Shown piece after piece: positions 1 to 7,618 of a stretch of 64,000 bases of DNA. The number at the start of each line of letters is the position of its first letter. Position 1 is the stretch's first letter. A program made the translations under genes and the position numbers. The stretch lies in contig JAHDCO010000001.1 of assembly GCA_020629835.1 (NCBI GenBank), positions 124,001-188,000 of the forward strand. The letters run 5' to 3'. Source of the stretch: Granulosicoccaceae bacterium. Its GTDB lineage: Bacteria; Pseudomonadota; Gammaproteobacteria; Granulosicoccales; Granulosicoccaceae. The notes under the pieces were generated by a model. It saw only the letters and a program-made list of their open reading frames with translations, did no database searches and was not told where the DNA came from.

Positions 1-85
1 ACAAGGACTCCATCGCAGAAACGTTACCTTCGGCAACATCTCGCAACAGCGCTGCAATCAATATGTCCTGATCTGTGGTTTGCAT
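1..85 (-). CDS. N-terminal fragment of a probable ECF sigma factor
   Basis: An open frame runs leftwards off the window edge from an ATG at 85-83. The first 28 residues start MQTTDQDILIAALLRDVAEG and continue NVSAMESL. The pattern of hydrophobics, then LLRDVAEGN, then a short acidic/aromatic segment resembles the start of region 2 in ECF sigma-70 factors, where a motif like LLxRVAxGDxxAFexLY is usual. It is divergent from the DUF4331 gene, with about 215 bases between. Only the beginning is visible, so the family call is an inference from a short motif; an unrelated helical protein is possible. Confidence 0.45.
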   Translation of the reverse strand, partial: MQTTDQDILIAALLRDVAEGNVSAMESL

Positions 86-256
86 GGAGCGCTGCTGACT
101 ATCCGGTTTTTATTTATCGGCTGTAATAGGAGCATAGCATAGCGATGAAGGGGTAAAAATGACGGTCAGATAGGGCGTTCAATGAAGTAAAAGACACGCG
201 AAGTTTTTTTTCTAAGGGTGCAACTTTTATAAATCTGTGGGCGTAAGGCGTTTTAG

Positions 257-273
257 GAAGCGAGATTCGCTTC
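257..273. promoter_or_regulatory. Perfect stem-loop in the leader of the DUF4331 gene
   Basis: GAAGCGA, a GAT loop and TCGCTTC form a perfect 7-bp inverted repeat, ending 28 bases before the ATG at 302. It lies just upstream of the ribosome binding site (GGAG at 293-296). It could be an operator for a regulator or an mRNA 5' stem; the sequence alone does not separate these. Confidence 0.4.
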
Positions 274-301
274 ACTACTTGAATACCCTCTTGGAGAATT
301 T

Positions 302-1888
302 ATGAAACGCCTACCAGTTTCGTTTAACAGAACGCTTAGCCACGTGTGTTGTGCTGTTGTTGCCACCGTGCTTACCGCATCAGCACAGGCTTCATCACAT
401 GGTGAAGCTCCGTTTGTGAAAACACGCCCAGCCGTTGACGCTACCGATTTCTATATGTTCCGCAGTTACGAACCGGGACGCGAAGATTACATTACTTTGA
501 TAGCCAACTATTACCCGTTACAGGACCCGTACGGCGGCCCGAACTACTTTGCCTTGGATGCAGATGCAATTTATGAATTGCACATCGATAACGACGGAGA
601 TGCTGTTGAAGATCTGACTTTTCTGTTTGATTTTGACAACGGATTGCAAAATTCAGATGAAGGCCTGGCCCTACAGGTTGGAGGAGAGTCTGTTGCGGTG
701 CCTCTTAAGCACATTGGGCCACTGGGTACCGGTGATAACCGAGGGGTTTTAAATGTTAATGAAACGTACCTGGTGGGTATGGTTGCAGGCGATCGTCGTG
801 GGTCTTCGCCCGATTGGGCGCAACGCCCTGATTCAGGGTTACGTTTGTTTTCCAAGCCCTACGATAACGTGGGCACAAAGAGCTACCCCCAAGGCTATGA
901 CGCCTACGTCAAGAGCCTAACCAACACGGGTGAACTGTATTACAACGTTGAATTTGGACTCTGTCCAACGCACGCAAATCAAGGACGTGTATTCGTTGGT
1001 CAGCGTAAAGATAGCTTCTCAGTAGCGCTGGGTGAAGTCTTTGACTTGGTTAATTTTGTACCTTTAGCTAATGCGTTGCCCGATGATGCACTACGTGATG
1101 ACTTAGGCGATAAAAACGTAACCAGCCTGGCGTTAGAAATACATAAAGACTGCTTGGTAGGTGACGGTAACGGTGTTATTGGTGGTTGGACGACTGCTAG
1201 CCAACGTAACTCGGAATTTTTAAATGCATCGCCGTCTTATCGAGAACCTGCGCAGCGACGAGGTCTTTACCAGCAGGTATCGCGTTTAGGTCAGCCGCTG
1301 GTAAACGAAGTGGTCATCGGTTTACCGGATAAAAATACGTTTAATGCCAGCGAACCACAGAATGACGCACAGTTTGCTACGTACGTAACACATCCAACCC
1401 TGCCGACCATACTCGATATCTTATTTCGGGATGCGGTAGGTGCGTCCTCAACCATTGCACCAACAAACTACCCGCGCATGGACTTGGTGACTGTGTTTCT
1501 GACAGGCGTTCCTGGCGTGAATCAGTTAGCGACGGTTACGCCATCGGAAATTCTACGTCTGAATACAGGCATACCCGCTACCGCTAAAGACAATCAACAT
1601 AACTTAGGTGTTGTTGCTGGTGATTTAGCCGGTTTCCCGAATGGTCGCAGACCCGGCGATGATGTAACTGACATCGCCTTGCGAGCCATGATGGGTGCGC
1701 TTTGTCATCCTGTGGCGCTGGATCTGGATGCTAGTGGAACCGCGGGGGATGCAGGCGATAACTTAGGAGTGTGTAGCCCAAGTGATGCGATTGTTGGAAC
1801 CGCGCCGTTCACCGACGGCGCACCGCAAAATGCCGATCAGTTTATGAATCACTTTCCGTACTTAACCACGCCCATCGCAGGCTCATAA
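302..1888 (+). CDS. DUF4331 family secreted protein
   Basis: This is a 528-residue exported protein. Residues 1-30 form a signal peptide with a hydrophobic core and a probable cut after ASAQA. The mature protein opens with SSHGEAP and then DATDFYMF, the hallmark start of the DUF4331 family, followed by acidic, Asp/Asn-rich segments such as HIDNDGDAVEDLTFLFDF. The molecular role of DUF4331 proteins is not established. The start ATG has a good binding site (GGAG at 293-296). The next gene, a lipoprotein, follows 10 bases after the stop, so the two are almost certainly co-transcribed. A probable ECF sigma factor lies divergently upstream, which suggests control by that sigma factor, but no promoter match was established. 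Confidence 0.85.
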   Translation: MKRLPVSFNRTLSHVCCAVVATVLTASAQASSHGEAPFVKTRPAVDATDFYMFRSYEPGREDYITLIANYYPLQDPYGGPNYFALDADAIYELHIDNDGDAVEDLTFLFDFDNGLQNSDEGLALQVGGESVAVPLKHIGPLGTGDNRGVLNVNETYLVGMVAGDRRGSSPDWAQRPDSGLRLFSKPYDNVGTKSYPQGYDAYVKSLTNTGELYYNVEFGLCPTHANQGRVFVGQRKDSFSVALGEVFDLVNFVPLANALPDDALRDDLGDKNVTSLALEIHKDCLVGDGNGVIGGWTTASQRNSEFLNASPSYREPAQRRGLYQQVSRLGQPLVNEVVIGLPDKNTFNASEPQNDAQFATYVTHPTLPTILDILFRDAVGASSTIAPTNYPRMDLVTVFLTGVPGVNQLATVTPSEILRLNTGIPATAKDNQHNLGVVAGDLAGFPNGRRPGDDVTDIALRAMMGALCHPVALDLDASGTAGDAGDNLGVCSPSDAIVGTAPFTDGAPQNADQFMNHFPYLTTPIAGS

Positions 1889-1898
1889 GGAGACGGGT

Positions 1899-2873
1899 AT
1901 GCGTTCGCGGATGAACAAGATTACGCAAAGGATTCTTACCGTGGTTTTGATCGCAAGCGCTGCCGCTGGCTGTAGCGGCGGTGGTAGCGTGACGTCCGGT
2001 ACGCAAGCGGGTGTGTCAAGTCCAGGCGAAGGAGCGCCTGGGCTTGTACTGACACAAACTACCGCCGGGGTTGTTCCTAGCGGTTCGATTACCCAATACG
2101 GCGCGATTAACGTGGCTGATGATGCTGGCCAGGCAGCGGATGTGGTGGCAGGTTTTTTTAACCTTCAGGTTGGATTGTCGGCAAGTGTTCTGGATCAGCT
2201 GTTTGCCAGTTCTTCCAGCGGCGATAGCAATGCAGCAACTCAAGCCAACTGCCAGGTATTTGAAACCCCTAAACCTACGTTGTTCGATTTGAGCGGAGCC
2301 TACCTACCTGAGTTGGTCGCGACGGGTGCCCCGATTGAATTAGATGGCTCAATTACGCTGCGAACGCAGTCGTTACCCTACGCATTGCTTGAATTTACAG
2401 ATGTTGGTGAATTTACGTTTTATTCATTGCCCATCAATGAGCGTTTGCCTGAAGGCGAGGTACCAACTGATCTCAGCGTAATGGTTGCTGATGGTTCCGA
2501 ACGCTTTGGTGGCGATTTCGGTTTTGAGCCTGTGGATCCGCTACAAGGATTTACCTACGCGGATCAGCCTGGACCAGTAGTTAATACGCAGGTCTTTTCT
2601 GATTCAAGGTTTACGTGGACACCGTCAGGAAAAGCAGGGCAGTGGATTCGCATTGAAACTCAAACTGCAGGTGGTTTCTTCCTGGATGAAAGTCAGTCCA
2701 TAAAGTGTGTGGTGCCGGATTCTGGAATGTTTACGTTTCCGGCGTCGGTGACGTCCAAGTTGGGCGGCGATTTTTCTGGCGCAAAACCTATGGTGTCCAG
2801 GCTGAGTATTAAGACGCAACTAAATGATACGACGGCGTTGTTTTTGATTCGGGAATCTTTTTTAACTGATTGA
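1899..2873 (+). CDS. Hypothetical lipoprotein paired with the DUF4331 protein
   Basis: The 324-residue product has a lipoprotein signal: a basic start (MRSRMNKITQR), a hydrophobic stretch and a lipobox AAGC at about residues 22-25, followed by a Gly/Ser-rich linker. The rest looks like a soluble beta-rich periplasmic domain with two separated Cys (NCQVFETP and IKCVVPDSG) that could form a disulfide. I recognise no family. The start at 1899 is supported by AAGGAG at 1887-1892; an internal Met at residue 5 is an alternative. Adjacency to the DUF4331 gene suggests a shared envelope function. Confidence 0.65.
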   Translation: MRSRMNKITQRILTVVLIASAAAGCSGGGSVTSGTQAGVSSPGEGAPGLVLTQTTAGVVPSGSITQYGAINVADDAGQAADVVAGFFNLQVGLSASVLDQLFASSSSGDSNAATQANCQVFETPKPTLFDLSGAYLPELVATGAPIELDGSITLRTQSLPYALLEFTDVGEFTFYSLPINERLPEGEVPTDLSVMVADGSERFGGDFGFEPVDPLQGFTYADQPGPVVNTQVFSDSRFTWTPSGKAGQWIRIETQTAGGFFLDESQSIKCVVPDSGMFTFPASVTSKLGGDFSGAKPMVSRLSIKTQLNDTTALFLIRESFLTD

Positions 2874-2927
2874 ACGGCTGTGGGTGATGTGTAAGGAGTG
2901 TGGGTGGTCACCGGGTAGACTCAATGC

Positions 2928-4220
2928 TTATCGACTCTGATTTCCAATGTACTGAGTGGGTGTGCAACCATTAACTCGAGAGAACTCCCTGTGAAAATTG
3001 GATTTGGTGTTGAAGCCACTCTGTAGCATCGTTTCGGTCACAAGGTTTCCTTGTGCAAGCAATTCACTGGCAAATTTAATGCGGTAATTATTTACGTGCC
3101 TTGAGACGTTATGTTGACAGTAGCGATTGATAGCACTCGACAAACGTTTTGCCGGTATACCCAGTTTGCGACTGAGTTTTTGCAGGGTCAAATCAGGATC
3201 CAAGAACGCCTGAGTGTCTTGCAGATAGTTATCCAGCAGCTCGACGCATTGCCGATCAGAGTCAGCTGAAGATTCGACTGCGGATTCGGGGCCGGATTCA
3301 GCTGCTGACTCGTGCGCTCTTTCGTGTGCTGATCCTGACGCAGATTCGGGCTTAGATTCTGATGCAGAGTCAGATGAGAATTCAGATGCGGTTGCAAATG
3401 CGGTTGCAATTGCGGTTGCAGATGCGGTTGCAGATGCGGTTGTAGATGCGGCCGTTGATGCGGTCGTTGATGCGGATGCAGACGCAGATCCACCAGAGGC
3501 CAACTCAGCAATCTTGTCCACATCGGTACGTTTTTGTGCACCGTCGGTGGTGGCTGCTTTGGTTTTTACCCGTTGATGTTCGCTGACTTCGACAGGGTTA
3601 TTGTCTGAGGCATACAGGTCCTCGAACAACATGAGTAAACCTGTAAGCAATAGATGCGACGAAGACGCCAAACTTACTATCAGGGGCATCAACCACGTTT
3701 GCCCAAGTGCCAGCGACGCTGAAATACTCAAATCGCTGATAGCTGATAACACCAGCAGGACCGATAAAAGCAGCCAGACGGATCCTGGTACGTGGCCCGA
3801 GGACAGTTTGGCAAGCGGTAAATCTCCGTGGTAGCCCCTTGCTGCGCGGCCCATGGCGATGCTGTAGGCGGAGTAAATAACGGGTAGCAACACGTCGATG
3901 AAAAAAGGCACGAGCAACGACGCCAGCCACACGGCAGGTACGGCAAGGAAGTGCAAGAAGTCGCTTTGTCGCAGGGGCCTTTGTGTGATCCGAATAAACG
4001 CGATCCAAATCAAGGCAGGCAGGGCCGCTGCTGTTACTGGCTGAACCATTCGAATACCAGTAAAGCCATAGTGGTGAATCATCACGCTCAGTACATTCTG
4101 CAACGCACAGGCGAATACGACGGCGATGAGCCAGGGATTGATGCGCTTTAACAATAGGGCGCGCAAACCAAGAAAGACAAGGAGAAACGCGACGAACAGC
4201 GGTATGGGTAACTGAAGCAT
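2928..4220 (-). CDS. Membrane-anchored AraC-family regulator
   Basis: The 430-residue protein begins with about six or seven hydrophobic segments (roughly residues 3-205) and ends in an AraC/XylS helix-turn-helix domain (about 325-430) with LTLQKLSRKLGIPAKRLSS and a second recognition part around LQSGFNTKSNFHREFSR. Between them lies an unusual low-complexity linker of Ala/Ser/Thr followed by Ser/Glu repeats. This plan, a multi-pass N-terminal domain with a cytoplasmic AraC tail, is known for regulators that sense at the membrane. The gene is divergent from an exported alpha/beta hydrolase, which is the likely target. The signal sensed is unknown. The repeat linker is encoded by a 12-bp tandem array. 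Confidence 0.85.
   Translation of the reverse strand: MLQLPIPLFVAFLLVFLGLRALLLKRINPWLIAVVFACALQNVLSVMIHHYGFTGIRMVQPVTAAALPALIWIAFIRITQRPLRQSDFLHFLAVPAVWLASLLVPFFIDVLLPVIYSAYSIAMGRAARGYHGDLPLAKLSSGHVPGSVWLLLSVLLVLSAISDLSISASLALGQTWLMPLIVSLASSSHLLLTGLLMLFEDLYASDNNPVEVSEHQRVKTKAATTDGAQKRTDVDKIAELASGGSASASASTTASTAASTTASATASATAIATAFATASEFSSDSASESKPESASGSAHERAHESAAESGPESAVESSADSDRQCVELLDNYLQDTQAFLDPDLTLQKLSRKLGIPAKRLSSAINRYCQHNVSRHVNNYRIKFASELLAQGNLVTETMLQSGFNTKSNFHREFSRVNGCTPTQYIGNQSR
3385..3492. repeat. 12-bp in-frame tandem repeat in the AraC regulator linker
   Basis: Nine consecutive 12-base units based on GATGCGGTTGCA run through this stretch, with point differences mainly in the outer copies. 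On the coding (minus) strand they encode Ala/Ser/Thr runs. Twelve bases equal four codons, so gain or loss of a unit keeps the frame and only changes linker length. A looser six-base GATTCN-type repeat, encoding Ser/Glu pairs, continues towards 3280. Confidence 0.85.
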
Positions 4221-4236
4221 GGCTTTATTGTGCGTT

Positions 4237-4280
4237 CTAAAACCGGTTTTTGATCGTCCTAAATCCGGTTTGAGGACGAG
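4237..4280. promoter_or_regulatory. Two 22-bp direct repeats between AraC regulator and hydrolase
   Basis: CTAAAACCGGTTTT begins at 4237 and CTAAATCCGGTTT begins at 4259, an exact 22-base offset (two helical turns). Tandem same-face direct repeats are the usual layout of AraC-family operators. The pair lies 17 bases upstream of the regulator start and about 65 upstream of the hydrolase start. Assignment to this regulator is an inference from position and geometry. Confidence 0.5.
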
Positions 4281-4344
4281 AAACGTTCGTCAAAGGCCGA
4301 CAGTGAGTACACCTCACAACAGGACTGAAAGAAGGTAGACACCC

Positions 4345-5535
4345 ATGACTCATAACGATTGTTCATCCATTTTCGAAACCCCTACTGACCGGGGTCGTGT
4401 AATCGCTCAGGTAACGTCTGGTATTCGACACGCCAGATCGGGTGCGGCCCTAGTGGCCTGCTCCATTTTAATGAGCACTCTGGCTAATACTCAAGCGTTA
4501 GCGCAATCGCAACCGGCAAAGTCGGAAAATGCTCCTGCGATCTCAGAGGTTCTATCCGGCTTCTCCCAAATCGAGTTTGACGTTCCGCATCACGAAAAGC
4601 CGGTTACTGGTGTTATTTGGTATCCCGCCAGTGACGAAGTCGCTGCTCAGGCTGAGATTACGCCTACTCTGGTGGCTGATAATCCGGTATGGCAGGGGGT
4701 GCACGTTTACCCGGATGCCCCGGTGGCTGAAGGGCAGCACCCACTGGTGTTCATTTCGCATGGCATGGGTGGGCATCCGTATTCGTTGAGTTGGCTGGCA
4801 TCGCGACTGAGCGCTCAAGGTGCCATCGTTATCGGGGTGGCGCATCTGAACAGCACCTGGCGCGATTTCGATATGCAAAAGGGCTTAAACCACTGGACGC
4901 GTGCCCAGGATGTGTCAGCCACGCTGGATTGGGTGCTGGCGCACGACACGTTCGGAAATCACATCGATGGCAACTCCATACACGTAGCGGGATTCAGTTA
5001 CGGGGGCTGGACGGCTCTGTCGGTGGGCGGATTGCGAGGTAACCTGGAGTGGTACGTTGATCACTGCGAGCAGGAAGGCGAGCGTTCAAGCCATTGCCGG
5101 GACATCCAAAGAAGTGGCGCTGATTGGGGCCTGATTGACGAAGCGCAATGGAACGCTGACTACAAAGACGATCGAGTTACATCGGTAGCGGCGATTGATC
5201 CTGGTCTGACCTTCGGTATTACCGAGGCCGATGCAATGTCACTGGTTGAGAGCACATTGCTGATTGGTTTGGGTCGTGGTGAGGATCGTCTGTACGCCAC
5301 CGACTTCAGTGAAGCAGGGTCCGGATTGGTACAACACACACCGTCCGCAACCGTTCTGAACATTGAACCAGCCAATCACTACACAGCATTCCTGACGTGT
5401 AAGCCGGCGGGGCCTGCCATTCTGGAGGAAGAAAATGATGATCCCGTGTGTACAGACCCGGCGAATACCGATCGAGCGATGGTGCACGGAGCGATGGCCG
5501 CAGCGATTGCGCAGCACTTTGGGTTAGCTGAGTAA
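4345..5535 (+). CDS. Exported alpha/beta hydrolase
   Basis: The 396-residue protein has the serine hydrolase nucleophile elbow GFSYGG with Ser218, an oxyanion region FISHGMGG near residue 137, and a C-terminal candidate His (EPANHYTAF). The pattern resembles the PAF-acetylhydrolase/dienelactone hydrolase-like group. A hydrophobic segment at about residues 33-53 ending in ALAQ looks like a signal peptide with an unusually long N-terminal extension, so a later start is possible, though the ATG at 4345 has a good AAGAAGG upstream. Likely periplasmic esterase or lipase. It is divergent from the membrane AraC regulator. Substrate unknown. Confidence 0.8.
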   Translation: MTHNDCSSIFETPTDRGRVIAQVTSGIRHARSGAALVACSILMSTLANTQALAQSQPAKSENAPAISEVLSGFSQIEFDVPHHEKPVTGVIWYPASDEVAAQAEITPTLVADNPVWQGVHVYPDAPVAEGQHPLVFISHGMGGHPYSLSWLASRLSAQGAIVIGVAHLNSTWRDFDMQKGLNHWTRAQDVSATLDWVLAHDTFGNHIDGNSIHVAGFSYGGWTALSVGGLRGNLEWYVDHCEQEGERSSHCRDIQRSGADWGLIDEAQWNADYKDDRVTSVAAIDPGLTFGITEADAMSLVESTLLIGLGRGEDRLYATDFSEAGSGLVQHTPSATVLNIEPANHYTAFLTCKPAGPAILEEENDDPVCTDPANTDRAMVHGAMAAAIAQHFGLAE

Positions 5536-5597
5536 CCGTGAGATCTTGATGTTTACCCGTTCTGCACCCAGGGCGTAAACGTGGGTGTTAAATGGTT

Positions 5598-5675
5598 GAG
5601 AGAAATGAGCTGAATGTGAACAGCTGCGAGTAAACGGCTGAGAGTAAACACTTGAGCGTAAACAGCTGAGAGTAG
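5598..5675. repeat. 14-bp degenerate tandem repeat
   Basis: Five and a half copies with an exact 14-base period, close to GAGAGTAAACAGCT, lie between the convergent hydrolase and sugar permease genes. The copies differ at a few positions each. The array ends next to the hairpin at 5684-5715. It is non-coding and too short in period for a CRISPR; function unknown. Confidence 0.75.
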
Positions 5676-5683
5676 TATCCCTG

Positions 5684-5715
5684 ACTCAGCAGGATGTAAC
5701 GACATCCTGCTGAGT
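5684..5715. terminator. Perfect 14-bp hairpin at the end of the sugar permease operon
   Basis: ACTCAGCAGGATGT and its exact complement are separated by the four-base loop AACG. The hairpin lies 13 bases past the permease stop at 5729 and between convergent genes, so it probably stops transcription or protects the 3' end. There is no clear T run on either side, so Rho-independent termination is not certain. Confidence 0.6.
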
Positions 5716-5728
5716 AGGGAGCTAGGTA

Positions 5729-6580
5729 TTAACCTTTGGATGCGCCCAGGGTTAAGCCTGCGATGAAGTGCTTTTGCATAATGAAAAACATCAACACTGG
5801 TGGTACAGCCGCTAACAAGGATGCCGCTGATACCAAATGCCACTGCGATACGAACTGTCCGTTTAATGATCGGACGCCGGCGGTAATCGGCAGACCGTGA
5901 TCACCTTGAATCAGTACCGTTGCCCAGAAGAAATCATTCCAGATGAAGGTAAAGATCAGTACGGATAACGCCGCGATTGCCGGGCGAACCAAGGGCAATA
6001 CCAGGTAGAAGAAGATCTTGAATTCTCCTACACCTTCAATGCGTGCAGACTCTATCAGTTCATGTGGCAGCGCTTTTATGAAGTTCCGCATAAACAACGT
6101 ACAGAACCCTGTTTGGAACGCGGCATGGAATAACACTAAGCCCGTAATGGTGTCGTACAGACCAGTTTGCACTGAGAAGTCACGTACAGGAACCATCAGT
6201 ATTTGAAACGGTACGAAGTTACCGGCAACAAAGATAAAGAACAACGGTAGGGCTGCCCGGAAGCGGTAAACCGACAGTGCGTACCCTGCTAAACACGACA
6301 GGGCCACCGAAATAATAACGGTGGGAATCGTGATACGAAACGAGTTCTTTAGATAAAGCCAGGCTTTTGATTCTGTGAAAACGGCTTTGTAGTTTTCCAA
6401 TAGCAAAAAGTCTGATGGCCAACCAAACACGTTACCTGCGTTGATATCTGAGCCGGGCCGAATTGACGTCAGGAAAATTGCGATAAGTGGCAACAACCAA
6501 ATGATCAAGGCGATCGGAAGAATCAATTGGTAACGAAGTACGGCGCCTGATCCGCGCGTTTCTATGGGTTTTGGAAACAT
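5729..6580 (-). CDS. Sugar ABC transporter permease, MalG type
   Basis: The 283-residue inner-membrane protein has about six membrane segments and the permease EAA loop (IEGVGEFKIFFYLVLPLVRPA at about residues 182-202) typical of carbohydrate uptake (CUT1) transporters. It starts three bases after the stop of the other permease, so the two form a translationally linked heterodimer. With the binding protein upstream and the ATPase at 14411 it should form a complete importer. The neighbouring beta-galactosidase, GalT and GalK point to a galactoside or galactose as substrate; this is inferred from context only. Confidence 0.9.
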   Translation of the reverse strand: MFPKPIETRGSGAVLRYQLILPIALIIWLLPLIAIFLTSIRPGSDINAGNVFGWPSDFLLLENYKAVFTESKAWLYLKNSFRITIPTVIISVALSCLAGYALSVYRFRAALPLFFIFVAGNFVPFQILMVPVRDFSVQTGLYDTITGLVLFHAAFQTGFCTLFMRNFIKALPHELIESARIEGVGEFKIFFYLVLPLVRPAIAALSVLIFTFIWNDFFWATVLIQGDHGLPITAGVRSLNGQFVSQWHLVSAASLLAAVPPVLMFFIMQKHFIAGLTLGASKG

Positions 6581-6583
6581 GCT

Positions 6584-7501
6584 TTAGGCTCCTTTCTCGT
6601 CTTGGTACATACGCCATAGGAAATAGCTGATGTACACCAACATAATCAGAAACAACACCGTGGCGATGGCCGAGCCATAGCCCATGCGGAATCCGTACTC
6701 TGATAACGACGTTTCAAACATGAAGTACGCCAGTACATTGGAAGATCCGTAGGGCCCGCCGCCGGTCATGATGGCGATCATATCGAATGAACGTAGTGCG
6801 CCGATGACGGTTACGACAACCGCGATAAACGTTGCCGGACGTAACTGAGGAAGAATGACGTGCCACAACATGCCAAAGCCTTTCGCATTGTCTAAGCGCG
6901 CGGCTTCGATTTGATCCGGTGAGACGTTATTTAAGCCTGTTAGGTACAGGATCATGCAATAGGCAATCTGCGGCCAAAGGCCTGCGAAGATGATGCCGAA
7001 GGTTACGAGGTTTTCGTCTGCCAGAATAGCCGGGGGTTTGGCGCCGAAAAATTCCCAGACGATGCCAACGATCCCGAAATCGGGGTTATAAAACCACGTG
7101 AAAATCAGACCAACAACCACTTGACTGATAACAAACGGGAAGAAAAATAGCGATTTATAGATGCGTATACCGGTGACTGTTTGATTTAGGAACAGCGCAA
7201 TGGCGAGTCCGACCGGAACGGCCAGCATGTACAGAACAAGCCACCAGATGTTGTTTTTTAAGGACGTGTAGAAACGGTCGTCATCCATGAGTTCGACGTA
7301 GTTACCCATGCCCACCCATTTCTTTTCGCCCAAACCATCCCACTCAAAAAACGAGATCCAAATGGATTGGAAAATGGGTGCGATAACGTAAAGCGTGAAA
7401 AAGAATATTGCTGGTGCTAGGAATAACCAAGGGGTTATTGCGAAGCGATTGCGCTGGTACCAGCTTTGCTGCGCATCGCCTGATTGAACCGCTGTATTCA
7501 T
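6584..7501 (-). CDS. Sugar ABC transporter permease, MalF/UgpA type
   Basis: This 305-residue CUT1 permease has about six membrane segments, beginning near PWLFLAPAIFFFTLY, and an EAA loop IEAARLDNAKGFGMLWHVILP. I chose the ATG at 7501 rather than a longer frame opening at 7558, because the longer version would start inside the hairpin that follows the binding-protein gene. It pairs with the MalG-type permease, whose gene starts three bases after this stop. Hairpin attenuation upstream probably lowers expression relative to the binding protein. Confidence 0.9.
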   Translation of the reverse strand: MNTAVQSGDAQQSWYQRNRFAITPWLFLAPAIFFFTLYVIAPIFQSIWISFFEWDGLGEKKWVGMGNYVELMDDDRFYTSLKNNIWWLVLYMLAVPVGLAIALFLNQTVTGIRIYKSLFFFPFVISQVVVGLIFTWFYNPDFGIVGIVWEFFGAKPPAILADENLVTFGIIFAGLWPQIAYCMILYLTGLNNVSPDQIEAARLDNAKGFGMLWHVILPQLRPATFIAVVVTVIGALRSFDMIAIMTGGGPYGSSNVLAYFMFETSLSEYGFRMGYGSAIATVLFLIMLVYISYFLWRMYQDEKGA

Positions 7502-7533
7502 GGAAGTTGCCAACCTATTCAGTCGTTGAGGGG

Positions 7534-7566
7534 TACAAAAAAGGCCATGCCGAAGCATGGCCTTTT
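7534..7566 (-). terminator. UUCG-loop attenuator between binding-protein and permease genes
   Basis: On the minus strand AAAAGGCCATGC, the tetraloop TTCG and GCATGGCCTTTT form a perfect 12-bp stem with six Ts at its end. This is a textbook intrinsic terminator. It lies inside an operon, between the binding-protein stop (7619) and the permease start (7501), so it likely acts as partial terminator or 3' stabiliser giving excess binding protein. Confidence 0.88.
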
Positions 7567-7618
7567 GAGCTCTTCAATTGGCGTTCGAAAACGCCGCTAC
7601 TGCGTGAGTAAGCATGGC

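Noticed and set aside
571..855. Minus-strand frame within the DUF4331 gene
   Set aside because: Opposite a strong family match and without a binding site; a shadow frame.
3188..3541. Minus-strand 117-codon frame rich in His, Gln, Pro and Leu overlapping the AraC regulator
   Set aside because: It is the shadow of the repeat-coding linker in another frame; its repetitive composition follows from the 12-bp array.
5598..5675. Short tandem repeats as a possible CRISPR array
   Set aside because: The units are directly abutting 14-mers without spacers, and no cas gene is present.
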